A stretch of 64,000 nt of DNA from assembly GCA_023512015.1 (NCBI GenBank), contig JAIMAI010000007.1, forward strand, positions 18,274 through 82,273, written 5' to 3'. A program made the translations under genes and the position numbers. This document shows, one piece after another, positions 18,718-28,301 of this stretch. The notes beneath the pieces are model-generated. The model ran no database searches and was not told where the DNA came from. It worked only from the letters and a program-made list of their open reading frames with translations. The stretch is from Acidothermus sp. (lineage in GTDB: Bacteria; Actinomycetota; Actinomycetes; Acidothermales; Acidothermaceae). The number at the start of each line of letters is the position of its first letter. The stretch's first letter is position 1.

Positions 18718-20718
18718 GTGCCCGACTACTCCGACTCCCCCGAAACCCCGGCCCCCCACCACGAGATCAGATCAGCGGAACGGAGAACGGCCCGCTACGG
18801 CGAATGGGCTTCGCCGATTTCGGCGGCGGACGTCGCCCGCGGCGGCTTGCGTCTCGGCTTCCCGAGCATCGTGGGTGACGACGTGTGGTGGACCGAAGGT
18901 CGGCCGGCGGAGGGCGGACGGCAGGTCGTTGTCTCCGCCGTTCGAGGCGATCTGCTTGCCCCGCCGTGGAATGCCCGCACCCGGGTGCACGAGTACGGGG
19001 GGCGGAGCTGGCTGCCGCTGGACGAAACCCGTTTCGTCTTCACCGAGTGGACGGATCAGCGCCTTTACCTCGCCGAAGCGGGTAGCGATCCCACACCGAT
19101 CACACCCGTGCCGTCGAGTCCCGCCGCCCTGCGGTACGCGGATTTCGTGCGGGTGACGGACGAGCTGTGGTGCGTGCGGGAATCCCACGATTCAGGGAGA
19201 ATTCACCGCGACATCGTCGCGATCCCGTTGGACGGGTCGGCGGCCGACGACCCCAGCCGAATCCGAAGCATCGTCGCCGGGAGTGATTTCCTCGCCTACC
19301 CGACGCCGAACGCCGACGGCACCCGGCTGGCGTGGATCGCCTGGGATCATCCGCGCATGCCGTGGGACGGCACCGAATTGCGGATCGCCACGGTGCGTGA
19401 CGGTGTGGCGCACGGTTGGACCACCGTTGCCGGCGGCGCTACCGAGTCGGTACTCCAGCCGATGTGGACGGCGGACGGCGGCCTGTACTTCCTCTCCGAT
19501 CGCAGCGGCTGGTGGCTGCCGTACCGGCTCGACGCCTCCGGTTCGATCCGTCCGCTGGTGGAGCGGGAGGAGGAATTCGGAGGGCCGCTCTGGCAGCTCG
19601 GCATGCGGTTCTTCGCCGCGACGCAGGACGGGCGCTTGGTCGTCGTCCACGCCGGAAAGCTCGGAATCCTGGACCCGACAAGCGGTGACATCGTCGATCT
19701 GGATATCCCGGCGAACGTGGTCGAGCCGATGCTCGATGCCGCAGAGGCGTACGTCTGCTTCATCGGAGCCGGGCCGCTGCTGCCGCCGACCCTTTTCCGT
19801 TTCGACCTGCGCGACCACACGTGTCGCGAAATTCGGCGGTCGGTCGACGTCCTCCCGGACGTGCGGTACGTCCCGATTCCGCAACGCCGCGTCTTCCAGC
19901 GGACGGACGGGCAGCCGGTCCACGCAGTGGTCTATCCCCCACGAAATCCGGATTTCTCGGCGCCACCTGAGGAGCGGCCGCCGTACGTCGTCATCGCGCA
20001 CGGTGGGCCGACGTCGAGCTCTCCACCGATCCTGCGCCTGGAGTACGCGTATTTCACCAGCCGCGGCATCGGAATCCTGGACGTCGATTACGGCGGATCC
20101 ACCGGATACGGGCGGGCTTACCGGGAACGGCTACGCGGGCAGTGGGGCGTCGTCGATGTCGAGGACTGCGTGGCGGCGGCGCAGAGTTTGGTCGCCGCGG
20201 GCGAGGCGGACGGCACGCGGCTGGCGATCCGCGGGGCGAGCGCCGGTGGCTGGACGGTACTGTGTGCGGTCACCCGCACGAATGTCTTCAGCGCGGCGGT
20301 GTCGTATTTCGGGGTGGCGGAATTGGTGAAATTCGTGACCCAGACCCACGATTTCGAGTCGCATTACGTCGAAGGGCTGGTCGGCCCGCTGCCGCAGGCC
20401 CGCGACCTGTATCTCGAACGGGCGCCGCTTTCCCATGTGGACGACGTCTGCTGCCCGGTGCTCCTTATCCAGGGCCTGGAGGACCCGGTGGTGCCTCCGT
20501 CCCAAGCGGAGATGTTCTGCGAAGCGTTGGCCGCCAAGGGAATACCCCACGCCTACCTGGCTTTCGAAGGCGAACAGCACGGATTGCGCCGGGAACGCAA
20601 CATCGTCACGGCGTTGGAAGCGGAATTGTCCTTCTACGGACAGGTTTTCGGGGTCATCCCACCGGGCGTGCCGCGCCTGGAGCTGAGCGGGCTGCGTCGT
20701 CCGCCGCACCACCGCTGA
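18718..20718 (+). CDS. S9 family serine peptidase (prolyl oligopeptidase type)
   Basis: This 666-residue enzyme starts with GTG behind agagga. The N-terminal ~400 residues form a beta-propeller of TolB/WD-like blades ([20 protein letters not shown] and [19 protein letters not shown]). The C-terminal alpha/beta-hydrolase domain holds the nucleophile GASAGGW (Ser in GxSxGG), the Asp in [10 protein letters not shown] and the His in [11 protein letters not shown]. No signal peptide is seen, so it is probably cytoplasmic. It likely cleaves short peptides, perhaps dipeptidyl or acyl-peptide substrates. It is convergent with rny, 8 bases apart. Confidence 0.9.
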   Translation: MPDYSDSPETPAPHHEIRSAERRTARYGEWASPISAADVARGGLRLGFPSIVGDDVWWTEGRPAEGGRQVVVSAVRGDLLAPPWNARTRVHEYGGRSWLPLDETRFVFTEWTDQRLYLAEAGSDPTPITPVPSSPAALRYADFVRVTDELWCVRESHDSGRIHRDIVAIPLDGSAADDPSRIRSIVAGSDFLAYPTPNADGTRLAWIAWDHPRMPWDGTELRIATVRDGVAHGWTTVAGGATESVLQPMWTADGGLYFLSDRSGWWLPYRLDASGSIRPLVEREEEFGGPLWQLGMRFFAATQDGRLVVVHAGKLGILDPTSGDIVDLDIPANVVEPMLDAAEAYVCFIGAGPLLPPTLFRFDLRDHTCREIRRSVDVLPDVRYVPIPQRRVFQRTDGQPVHAVVYPPRNPDFSAPPEERPPYVVIAHGGPTSSSPPILRLEYAYFTSRGIGILDVDYGGSTGYGRAYRERLRGQWGVVDVEDCVAAAQSLVAAGEADGTRLAIRGASAGGWTVLCAVTRTNVFSAAVSYFGVAELVKFVTQTHDFESHYVEGLVGPLPQARDLYLERAPLSHVDDVCCPVLLIQGLEDPVVPPSQAEMFCEALAAKGIPHAYLAFEGEQHGLRRERNIVTALEAELSFYGQVFGVIPPGVPRLELSGLRRPPHHR

Positions 20719-20726
20719 CCGCGCAT

Positions 20727-22214
20727 TCAGTGCGCAAGCTCGCTCGCCCTGGTCTCGCGGACCACGGTGACCCGGATCTGCCCGGGATAGGTGAGTTCTT
20801 CCTCGATTTGTTTGGCGATGTCGCGCGCGATGACCTGCGCCTGGATGTCGTCGACGACCTCGGGCAACACCATGACCCGCAGCTCGCGCCCGGCTTGCAT
20901 CGCGAAGACTTTCTCGACCCCTTCGTGCGCGGCCGCGATTTGTTCGAGGCGCTCCAACCGCTGCACGTACGACTCGAGGGATTCTCGGCGGGCCCCGGGA
21001 CGGCCACCGCTGATGGCGTCGGCGACCTGGGTCAGCACGGCTTCGATGCTGCGGGGTTCGACCTCGTTGTGGTGGGCTTCGATGGCGTGGACGACGTCCT
21101 CGTGCTCGCCGTAGCGGCGGGCGAGCTCCGCGCCGATGAGGGCGTGGCTTCCTTCGACTTCGTGGGTGACGGCCTTGCCGATGTCGTGGAGCAGCGCGCC
21201 CCGTTTGACGAGCTGCGGGTCGATGTTCAATTCCGCCGCCATCACTCCCGCCAGGTGCGCGGTTTCGACGAGGTGCTTGAGCACGTTCTGCCCGTAGGAG
21301 GTGCGGTAGCGCAGCCGGCCGAGCAACGCGACCAGTTCGGGATGCAGGCCGCTGATCCCGACCTCGAGCAGCGCGTCTTCGGCGGCCCGCTGGCAGAGCC
21401 GTTCGACCTCGCGTCGACTTGCTTCGTAGATCTCCTCGATGCGCAGGGGGTGGATGCGCCCGTCGTCGACGAGGCGTTCGAGGGCGACCCGGGCGACCTC
21501 GCGTCGCACCGGATCGAAGCAGGAGAGGAGCACGGCCTCCGGGGTGTCATCGATGATGAGGTTGACGCCGGTGACCGACTCGAAGGTCCTGATGTTGCGC
21601 CCTTCGCGGCCGATGATCCGCCCCTTCATCTCTTCGCTCGGAAGGTGGACGACGGACACGACGGACTCGGCGGTCTGCTCGCTCGCCACCCGCTGAATGG
21701 CGGTCACGATGATCTCACGTGCCCGCTTCTCCGCGTCGCGGGCCGCTTCCCGTTCGATCTCCCGGATGCTGAGGGCGGCTTCCCGCTTGGCCTGGTTCTC
21801 GATGAGCGCGACCAGTTCCTCTTTGGCAGCCTCCGCCGTCAGCCCCGCGACCTGTTCGAGCAGGAGGCGCCGCTCTTCGGCAGCGTCGGCGAGTTCGGCT
21901 TCGCGGCGGCGAAGTTCGGCGTCGAGTTCGCCGAGCTGCCGCTCGCGGGCGTCCAGCCTGGCCTGCTCGACGTCCAGCCGCGTTTCACGTTCGGCCAACC
22001 GCTGTTCGCGTCTTTCCAGATCGGCGCGAAGTTCGTGCAGCTCGGCTTCGAGTGCCTCGAGTCGATCATCGTCTTCTCGTCGTGAGCCACCGGCCGGGAC
22101 GCCGCTCGAGCCGCCGACCCGCGAGCTGCGCATCGACAAGGCGACGACGAGTGCCGCAACGGAGGCAGCGATCGCAAGGACCCCGACCGTGATGACCAAG
22201 ACCAGTGTGGGCAT
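20727..22214 (-). CDS. rny: Ribonuclease Y
   Basis: RNase Y is a membrane-anchored endoribonuclease that starts mRNA decay. I set the start at ATG 22214, with gggagacgag upstream, since the protein then begins with the expected membrane helix ([20 protein letters not shown]). The length is 495 residues. Domain order: one helix; a long Glu/Arg coiled coil (about 40-170); a KH domain ([30 protein letters not shown]); and an HD domain with [15 protein letters not shown] and the His of [14 protein letters not shown]. All HD ligands appear present. It coexists with RNase J (40.1 kb) and PNPase (51.2 kb). Confidence 0.96.
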   Translation of the reverse strand: MPTLVLVITVGVLAIAASVAALVVALSMRSSRVGGSSGVPAGGSRREDDDRLEALEAELHELRADLERREQRLAERETRLDVEQARLDARERQLGELDAELRRREAELADAAEERRLLLEQVAGLTAEAAKEELVALIENQAKREAALSIREIEREAARDAEKRAREIIVTAIQRVASEQTAESVVSVVHLPSEEMKGRIIGREGRNIRTFESVTGVNLIIDDTPEAVLLSCFDPVRREVARVALERLVDDGRIHPLRIEEIYEASRREVERLCQRAAEDALLEVGISGLHPELVALLGRLRYRTSYGQNVLKHLVETAHLAGVMAAELNIDPQLVKRGALLHDIGKAVTHEVEGSHALIGAELARRYGEHEDVVHAIEAHHNEVEPRSIEAVLTQVADAISGGRPGARRESLESYVQRLERLEQIAAAHEGVEKVFAMQAGRELRVMVLPEVVDDIQAQVIARDIAKQIEEELTYPGQIRVTVVRETRASELAH

Positions 22215-22496
22215 TCTCGTCTCCCCTCGGTCGGGCACGTCGCCGTGCAACGGAACGAGGGGTCGGCCCGGAGAAATGCCCAGGTCATCCCCGGCGGTGG
22301 TATCCACCGCGCGCGGAAACCGTGGGCCGAGTCGCCGCGGCCCAAGGATCGTCCTCGGGGTAGGGCACCCGAGGGTGATCTGCTCGCTATCGCAACGGGC
22401 CTGCCGCCCGTGACCACTCCGAGTACGTCGATCGGCTATGGCTGTCCGGCCGACTCCTCACCTTGCTGCCGAGGCTATGCGCCCCCCGACCGCCGG
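22215..22496. other. Intergenic stretch between recX and rny
   Basis: This 282-base gap should carry the recX-recA 3' end and the rny promoter. I found no convincing gene, tRNA, repeat or terminator in it. Confidence 0.5.
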
Positions 22497-23054
22497 TCAA
22501 GCAGGCTCGATCATGTCTTGGGTGATGTCTCCTTCGACGGCGGCCGCCGCCTCATCCACAAGGTCGCCGAGTACTCGGCGTACCGCCCTCGAGGCGATAT
22601 CGGGGGGATAGCCTCGACGCGCCAACATCCCGAGGAGTCGTCGTGCCCGAACTTCGGGCGGCAGACCATCCGTTGCCACGGCCCGACGGCGGAGCAGCGC
22701 GACGGCGGTCGTCTCGATCTCTTCGGGGCCGACGGACCCCACCGCCTCCGCGATGACGTCGGCTTCGACGCCCCGGCGGCGCAGTTCCGCGGCGAGTGCA
22801 GCGGGAGCCAAACTGCGGGTGCGCCTCCGTTCCGCCACCCATGCGGCGGCGAAGGCCGCGTCGTCGACGAGACCGAGTTCGGAAAGCCTTCCGAGCGCCT
22901 CCTGGGCCACGTCCTCCGGAATTCCTTTGCGGCGCAAGAACGCCTGCAGCTGCGCCCGGGTCCGAGGAGCCCGGGCGAGCTGGTCGAAGAGCAGGCTTTT
23001 CGCCTCCTCGACACTCGACGGCGTACTACGTTCCCGCATTTGTTCCGCGGTCAC
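22497..23054 (-). CDS. recX: Regulatory protein RecX
   Basis: RecX binds RecA filaments and tempers RecA activity. The 185-residue protein shows three RecX three-helix repeats. These are near RAPRTRAQLQAFLRRKGIPEDVAQEALGRL, RRTRSLAPAALAAELRRRGVEADVIAEAV and RARRLLGMLARRGYPPDIASRAVRRV. The start lies 9 bases after the recA stop, so it is cotranscribed with recA and should rise with the SOS response. Confidence 0.93.
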   Translation of the reverse strand: MTAEQMRERSTPSSVEEAKSLLFDQLARAPRTRAQLQAFLRRKGIPEDVAQEALGRLSELGLVDDAAFAAAWVAERRRTRSLAPAALAAELRRRGVEADVIAEAVGSVGPEEIETTAVALLRRRAVATDGLPPEVRARRLLGMLARRGYPPDIASRAVRRVLGDLVDEAAAAVEGDITQDMIEPA

Positions 23055-23063
23055 GTCGAACGA

Positions 23064-24101
23064 TTATTTCTCCACCGCAGCGAGGTCCACCGGTGCGTCG
23101 ATTCGAGGACCGATCCCCAACTTCTCCTTGATTTTCTTTTCGATTTCGTCGGCGAGATCCGGATTATCGCGAAGATAGGCACGGGCGTTCTCCTTGCCCT
23201 GACCTAGTTGGTCGCCGTCGTAGGTGTACCAGGCTCCGGACTTGCGGATGATTCCGTGCTCTACTCCCATGTCGATGAGGCTGCCTTCGCGACTGATGCC
23301 GACGTTGTAGAGAATGTCGAATTCGGCTTGCCGGAAGGGAGAAGCGCACTTGTTCTTGACCACCTTCACCCGGGTCCGGTTCCCGATGGCTTCCTGACCT
23401 TCTTTGATGGTGTCGATGCGCCGGACGTCCAAGCGAATCGACGCATAGAACTTCAACGCCTTTCCGCCGGTGGTGGTCTCGGGACTGCCGAAGAAGACCC
23501 CCACCTTTTCCCGGAGTTGGTTGATGAAAATGGCCGTCGTCCCGGAATGACTGAGCGCTCCAGTGATCTTACGTAGGGCTTGGCTCATCAGTCGGGCTTG
23601 CAAGCCGACGTGGCTGTCCCCCATCTCGCCTTCGATCTCGGCGCGCGGAACCAGCGCCGCCACCGAGTCGATGACGATGACGTCGACGGCACCCGAGCGG
23701 ATCAGAGTATCGGCGATCTCGAGAGCCTGCTCCCCGGTATCCGGTTGCGAGACCAACAGATTGTCCGTGTCCACGCCGAGTTTTTTCGCATACTCCGGAT
23801 CCAGCGCATGTTCGGCGTCGATGAAGGCCGCGATCCCTCCGGCCCGCTGGGCATTCGCCACGGCGTGCAGGGCGAGGGTCGTCTTCCCTGAAGACTCCGG
23901 GCCGTAAATTTCGACGATCCGACCGCGGGGCAGCCCCCCGATCCCCAAGGCGACGTCCAACGCGATCGAGCCGGTGGGGATGACGTCGATCGGTGCCCGC
24001 GCTTCGTCACCGAGACGCATCAGCGAACCCTTGCCGTGAGCTCTTTCGATCTGTGCAATCGCATGTTCAAGAGCTTTCTCGCGATCGAATGTTGCTGCCA
24101 T
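23064..24101 (-). CDS. recA: Recombinase RecA
   Basis: RecA forms the strand-exchange filament and is the co-protease for LexA. From ATG 24101 it has 345 residues, the normal length, with no intein. Landmarks are [34 protein letters not shown], Walker [20 protein letters not shown], Walker [13 protein letters not shown], and loop L2 in [29 protein letters not shown]. The SOS box lies 127 bases upstream and recX is downstream. Longer upstream open frame is not used. Confidence 0.98.
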   Translation of the reverse strand: MAATFDREKALEHAIAQIERAHGKGSLMRLGDEARAPIDVIPTGSIALDVALGIGGLPRGRIVEIYGPESSGKTTLALHAVANAQRAGGIAAFIDAEHALDPEYAKKLGVDTDNLLVSQPDTGEQALEIADTLIRSGAVDVIVIDSVAALVPRAEIEGEMGDSHVGLQARLMSQALRKITGALSHSGTTAIFINQLREKVGVFFGSPETTTGGKALKFYASIRLDVRRIDTIKEGQEAIGNRTRVKVVKNKCASPFRQAEFDILYNVGISREGSLIDMGVEHGIIRKSGAWYTYDGDQLGQGKENARAYLRDNPDLADEIEKKIKEKLGIGPRIDAPVDLAAVEK

Positions 24102-24227
24102 CGGTCTGCCATCCCGTCTGATCGGTGTTCGGAACTCGGTCGCGAACGACGCTAGACGACGACACCGACGTTTCCGGCTCGCTCCCTCGACTTGTGAGTC
24201 GCCGTCCGCTTGCCTGTGGACACTACC

Positions 24228-24241
24228 CGAACAGATGTTCG
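24228..24241 (-). promoter_or_regulatory. SOS (LexA) box of recA
   Basis: CGAAC-AGAT-GTTCG is a perfect match to the actinobacterial consensus. It is 127 bases upstream of the recA start and the only such box in this intergenic region. Confidence 0.85.
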
Positions 24242-24301
24242 AACCGCGGGCGACACGCCGAGGCCGACGACCCTCCGCGGCGCGCCGTGCGGCAAGCGAC
24301 C

Positions 24302-24496
24302 TCAGCGCAAGTGGGCCGGGACGTCGACGGCCCGGCACACCGCCCGCCACACGTCCGCGGGTTCGATCCCCGCCTCCAAGGCTTGCCGCACGGTACGCCC
24401 ACCCAACTCGGCCAGCACGAAATCGGAGGCGAAGGACGGCGCGTACACCTCCCCGAAGGCGGCTCTCATCCGCTCCCAGAAGTCCGTCAACCGCAT
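24302..24496 (-). CDS. DUF3046 family small protein
   Basis: The product is 64 residues, starting [25 protein letters not shown]. The WERM...FG..YA..FA.D..L..L.G.T..QAL..G pattern with C-terminal VWRAVC is the DUF3046 family. It is found immediately upstream of recA in most actinobacteria. Its function is unknown. The gene points the same way as recA; the recA SOS box lies between them. Confidence 0.9.
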   Translation of the reverse strand: MRLTDFWERMRAAFGEVYAPSFASDFVLAELGGRTVRQALEAGIEPADVWRAVCRAVDVPAHLR

Positions 24497-24601
24497 GCGA
24501 GCCAGTATCCGCGCCGTCCGGCCCGCGCCGAGCGCCCGTCGGCGCGAACGCACTCCAATGCATCCTCCCGACCGCGACGCACGTCCTTGCAGCGACGAAC
24601 C

Positions 24602-26209
24602 GTGAGAAAGCGAGGAAGCGACATCGACCGGCGTGCCTTTCTTCGCCTCACCTTGTCGGCCGCGGGCGGACTCGTCCCGCTCGCCGGATGCCGCCCCTCC
24701 ACGGAGACGGCCGGCGTCCGGTCGACCCCGAGAGCCGCTTCGACGACGTCCGGCCCTCCAACCCCTCCCGCGCTCGCATCGACCCCGGTTCGGGCCGCTT
24801 CGCCGACCCCCGGCCCGTCGCAGTGGCGGGTGCTCGCCGCCGAGCTCCGCGGACCCCTGCTGCAACCCGGGGATCCTCGCTACGACCCCGCCCGCGTGCT
24901 CTTCGACCCCCGCTTCGACCCGATCCGTCCGGCCGCGATCGCCCGGTGCGCGACCGTGGACGACGTGCGGCGGTGCGTGCGGTTCGCCGCGGCCACCGGG
25001 GTCGCGCTCGCCGTCCGGTGTGGGGGCCACAGTTACGCGGGGTATTCCACCGGCCCGGGATTGGTGATCGACGTCCGCGGCCTGAACGGCATCCGAGCCG
25101 ACGCGAACCGGCTGCGCGTGGGCGCGGGTGTTCGGCTCATCGACCTCTACGCACGGCTGGCCGACGCCGGACTCGGTCTGCCCGCCGGCTCGTGTCCGAC
25201 CGTCGGTATCACCGGACTCACCCTGGGCGGCGGAATCGGAGTCACCGCGCGCCGCTACGGCCTGACCTGCGATCGGCTCACGGCGGTCGAGGTGGTCACC
25301 GCCGACGGCGAACTGATCAGAGCGGACGACGACCACGACCCGGACCTGCTGTGGGCGCATCGCGGCGGAGGCGGGGGGAATTTCGGGGTGGTCACCGCCT
25401 TGGAATTCCATCCGCACCGAGCGGGAAGCCTCACCCGCTTCGTGCTGCGCTGGCCGTGGGCCAAAGCCCGCGACGTCGTTTCGGCCTGGTTTCCCTGGAT
25501 GGCCTCCGCCCCCGACGCCTGTTGGTCGAGCCTGCACCTCCTGGGAGCCGACGACCCGGGCGGAATTCCCCAGGGATACGTCTCGGGGGTCGTCACCGAT
25601 TCGGCCCGGAACGCAGGGCCGCTGCTCGACGACCTCGTGGCAGCCGTGGGTGCCCGGCCGACGACACGATTCGTGGCCGAATCCGACTACCTCACCACGA
25701 TGCTCGCCGAGGCCGGGTGTCGGTCGCTTTCCGAGTGCCGTCCGCTGGCGGAAGGGGGGCGGCTGCGCAGGGAATCCTCCCTCGCCCGTTCGGATTTCCT
25801 GGACACTCCGCTCGCCGACCAGGCCATCGACGTGCTCCTTGGGGCCGTCGAGGAACGCGGCTCCGCACAACAACCCGGCGGCGCGATCTTGATCGATGCC
25901 CTGGGAGGAGCGGTCAACAGGATCGCCGCAGACCAGACCGCCTTCGTGCACCGCACCTCGGCTGCATGCATGCAGTACGTCGTCCCGAACGCAACCGGTG
26001 CACGCCGCTGGCTGGACGAGGTGTGGAGTCGAATGCGCCCGTTCGTCGGGGGTTTCGCCTACCAGAACTACATCGACCCGGCATTGCCCGATTGGCAGAC
26101 GGCCTATTATGGGCCGAACCTGCCCAAACTGATCCGCATCAAATCTGCGGTCGATCCGCACGGGGTGTTCTCCTTCCCGCAGGGAATTCCCCGGGAGCCG
26201 GCGCGATGA
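24602..26209 (+). CDS. Exported FAD-linked oxidase, berberine-bridge type (Tat lipoprotein)
   Basis: The chosen GTG start gives 535 residues beginning with a Tat-like signal: DRRAFLRL followed by a hydrophobic stretch ending in LAGC, a lipobox. The protein is therefore probably folded in the cytoplasm and tethered outside. After a Pro/Ser/Thr linker comes an FAD-binding PCMH domain with [21 protein letters not shown] and [18 protein letters not shown]. The His and the Cys in these motifs are the positions that carry bicovalent FAD in this family. The BBE motif near the C-terminus is [20 protein letters not shown]. The substrate is unknown; relatives oxidise sugars or alkaloids. Its stop overlaps the sigma factor start (ATGA). 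Confidence 0.88.
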   Translation: MRKRGSDIDRRAFLRLTLSAAGGLVPLAGCRPSTETAGVRSTPRAASTTSGPPTPPALASTPVRAASPTPGPSQWRVLAAELRGPLLQPGDPRYDPARVLFDPRFDPIRPAAIARCATVDDVRRCVRFAAATGVALAVRCGGHSYAGYSTGPGLVIDVRGLNGIRADANRLRVGAGVRLIDLYARLADAGLGLPAGSCPTVGITGLTLGGGIGVTARRYGLTCDRLTAVEVVTADGELIRADDDHDPDLLWAHRGGGGGNFGVVTALEFHPHRAGSLTRFVLRWPWAKARDVVSAWFPWMASAPDACWSSLHLLGADDPGGIPQGYVSGVVTDSARNAGPLLDDLVAAVGARPTTRFVAESDYLTTMLAEAGCRSLSECRPLAEGGRLRRESSLARSDFLDTPLADQAIDVLLGAVEERGSAQQPGGAILIDALGGAVNRIAADQTAFVHRTSAACMQYVVPNATGARRWLDEVWSRMRPFVGGFAYQNYIDPALPDWQTAYYGPNLPKLIRIKSAVDPHGVFSFPQGIPREPAR

Positions 26210-26898
26210 GCCCGCCCGATGCAACCGCCACGCGCCCCGGGACGTCCGCAGGAGCGTCCGAGGTACCCGGGGTGATCGTGGACGAGGAGCGACGACGGGT
26301 ATTCGACGAGTTCGCGCGGGCGCGTATGCCCGAGCTGCTGCGTTTCGGATACGCCCTGACCGGCAATCCGCACGCGGCGGCGGATCTCGTCCAAGACGCC
26401 CTGGAGCGCACGATGCTGGCGTGGCCCCGCGTCGAGAAGCAAGGTGACCCCGAAGGCTACGTGCGACGGATCATGGTGAATCGGAACATCAGTATCTGGC
26501 GGCGCCGACGACGGGAACGGCTGGTGGTCGACGTCCCCGAAACCGGGCGGGACGACGGCGGGCTGGCCCCCCGCGATCTCGCCCTCTGGGAGAGGGTGCG
26601 GGCCCTTCCGCCACGACAACGCACCGTGATCGTCCTGCGGTATTACGAGGATCTTTCGGAAGCGCAGATCGCCGAAATCATGGGGTCGTCGGTCGGCACG
26701 GTCAAGAGTCAGGCGTCCCGCGCCATCGCCGCGCTGCGCCGCGACGCCGCCAGCTTCGCCGACGTCCCCCCGCCCGCCGACGTCCCCCCATCCGCCGACG
26801 AACAGGGAACGGTGGCTCCCGGAGCTCCTTCCGGGGACGGCGCGAGACGAAAGGCACCGCGAGACGAGCCGCGAGACAGGAAGGAAGCACAACGGTGA
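26206..26898 (+). CDS. ECF-type RNA polymerase sigma factor (SigE-like family)
   Basis: The 230-residue protein directs RNA polymerase to a special promoter set. Region 2 is RMPELLRFGYALTGNPHAAADLVQDALERTMLAWPRV with NRNISIWRRRRRE. Region 4 is LPPRQRTVIVLRYYEDLSEAQIAEIMGSSVGTVKSQASRAIAALR. The acidic/Pro C-terminal tail is not part of the fold. ATG 26206 overlaps the flavoenzyme stop and its own stop overlaps the next start (GTGA). The three genes are therefore coupled, and the neighbours are likely a regulated target and a regulator. Confidence 0.9.
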   Translation: MSPPDATATRPGTSAGASEVPGVIVDEERRRVFDEFARARMPELLRFGYALTGNPHAAADLVQDALERTMLAWPRVEKQGDPEGYVRRIMVNRNISIWRRRRRERLVVDVPETGRDDGGLAPRDLALWERVRALPPRQRTVIVLRYYEDLSEAQIAEIMGSSVGTVKSQASRAIAALRRDAASFADVPPPADVPPSADEQGTVAPGAPSGDGARRKAPRDEPRDRKEAQR

Positions 26899-28214
26899 GC
26901 GACGACGATTTGGAGCGTCGGCTCCGCGCGCTCTTCGACCGCGAGCGCCTCAGCCTGCTCCCCCGCCCCGACGCCCTGGAGATCATTCACCGCGGGGCCC
27001 GTCGGCGACAAGCACGCCGAGTCGCGGCCGCATCGACCGGGGCCGCGCTGGCCGCCGTCCTCGTCGTCGCCGCCAGCACCATGATCCGGCCGGCGGCTCA
27101 TCGGCCCACGACCACGGCACCTACCCAGCTCACGGTCCCCTCGGCCTCCTCACCCGCCGCATCGCCGTCCTCCACGACCGCGGAACCGATTTCGACGCAG
27201 CCCCCGACGATCCCGGCCGGTGGCCCACCGCCTCGCGGCTTCGTCCCCCTGTCCGTCACCGGTACCACCAGTAATGGCCAGACGTTCTGGGTCCTCGGCC
27301 ACGCGCCGTGTGGCGCCGGGTCGTGCACCGCCCTGGCGAAGACCACCGACGGGGGGCGTTCGTTCACTGAGGTAGCCGCGCCGCCGAGTGCCGTAGTGCC
27401 CGACGTGATCGGTGCCCTCGACGTCTTCGGCCCGCAGACCATCGCCGACGTCCGATTCGTCGACGCTCACAACGGCTGGGCGTACGGCGGAGCGCTGTGG
27501 CAGACCTCCGACGGCGGGCACTCCTGGCAGCGGGTCACGGAGGTCCCCGGGAATGTGGAGCAGCTCGCCGTGGCGAGCGGCCACGTCTGGGCGGTCGTCA
27601 CCACCGGCAGCGGACCGGATTACCGGCTCTACACCTCGACGCTGTACACCGCGACCTACCCCGGCGGTCGGTGGGCGCCGGTGGAGGCAGCCGACACGTT
27701 CGGTCCCGCCGAGCCGGCCCTCGTCGTCCACGACACCACGGTGGTCGTCATCGGGCAGGACGCTACAACCGGGCGGCCCCGGGCGGTCGGCACCACCAAC
27801 GCCCGCAACTTCACCACCCTGCCGGCGCCGCCCTGCCTCCCCGCCCACCCGAGCACCTTCTCGGTGACCGCCGATGCGGTGTGGCTTGCGTGTGCGGCGA
27901 ACGCACCGCTGTACGTCTCCACCGATTTCGGGCAGACCTGGACGGCGGTCCCCGCGCACCTTCCCGCCGTCTCGGCAGTGGCTGCGGTCGATCCCACTCA
28001 GGCCGTGGTCGCGACCGGCGGTGAGTTGCGCATCGTCCACGTCGATGGCACTGTGGCGACGGCCGTCACCCCGGGGACGGCGGACGGTTTCGTCTTCGTC
28101 GGCTTCGTCAACGCGCAGGTCGGGTTCGCCGTGGCCGAGACCGGCGGCGCCCGACAGCTGTGGCGGACGACGGACGCCGGGCAGCACTGGTCCGTCGTGT
28201 CGGTCGGGGGGTGA
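26895..28214 (+). CDS. Membrane-anchored beta-propeller protein, possible anti-sigma partner
   Basis: This 439-residue product starts with GTG overlapping the sigma factor stop. The first ~38 residues (DDDLERRLRALFDRERLSLL...RRRQARR) are cytoplasmic, followed by one membrane helix (AAASTGAALAAVLVVAAST), a Thr/Ser/Pro linker, and an extracellular domain. That domain has repeated BNR/YCF48-like blades such as FVDAHNGWAYGGALWQTSDGGHSWQRV, ALAKTTDGGRSF and LWRTTDAGQHWSVV. The layout of short cytoplasmic part, helix and outer sensor fits an anti-sigma factor. No ZAS zinc motif is visible, so this role is inferred from the coupling alone. Confidence 0.65.
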   Translation: MSDDDLERRLRALFDRERLSLLPRPDALEIIHRGARRRQARRVAAASTGAALAAVLVVAASTMIRPAAHRPTTTAPTQLTVPSASSPAASPSSTTAEPISTQPPTIPAGGPPPRGFVPLSVTGTTSNGQTFWVLGHAPCGAGSCTALAKTTDGGRSFTEVAAPPSAVVPDVIGALDVFGPQTIADVRFVDAHNGWAYGGALWQTSDGGHSWQRVTEVPGNVEQLAVASGHVWAVVTTGSGPDYRLYTSTLYTATYPGGRWAPVEAADTFGPAEPALVVHDTTVVVIGQDATTGRPRAVGTTNARNFTTLPAPPCLPAHPSTFSVTADAVWLACAANAPLYVSTDFGQTWTAVPAHLPAVSAVAAVDPTQAVVATGGELRIVHVDGTVATAVTPGTADGFVFVGFVNAQVGFAVAETGGARQLWRTTDAGQHWSVVSVGG

Positions 28215-28301
28215 CGCGGCCGTCGGCGTGATGCGGAGGTCGGCGGCCGCAAGGGGTCGCGCTGCGGGGCCGTGCCGTATCTCTCCGCGGAGAATCGAAC
28301 C

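Noticed and set aside
22215..22496. Possible RNA gene in the rny-recX gap
   Set aside because: No tRNA arms, riboswitch core or strong hairpin with T-run could be found by eye.
24235..26898. 887-codon frame that would extend the sigma factor upstream
   Set aside because: The N-terminal 650 residues overlap the flavoenzyme in another frame and are Arg/Pro-rich noise. The sigma factor starts at ATG 26206 with the usual overlap.
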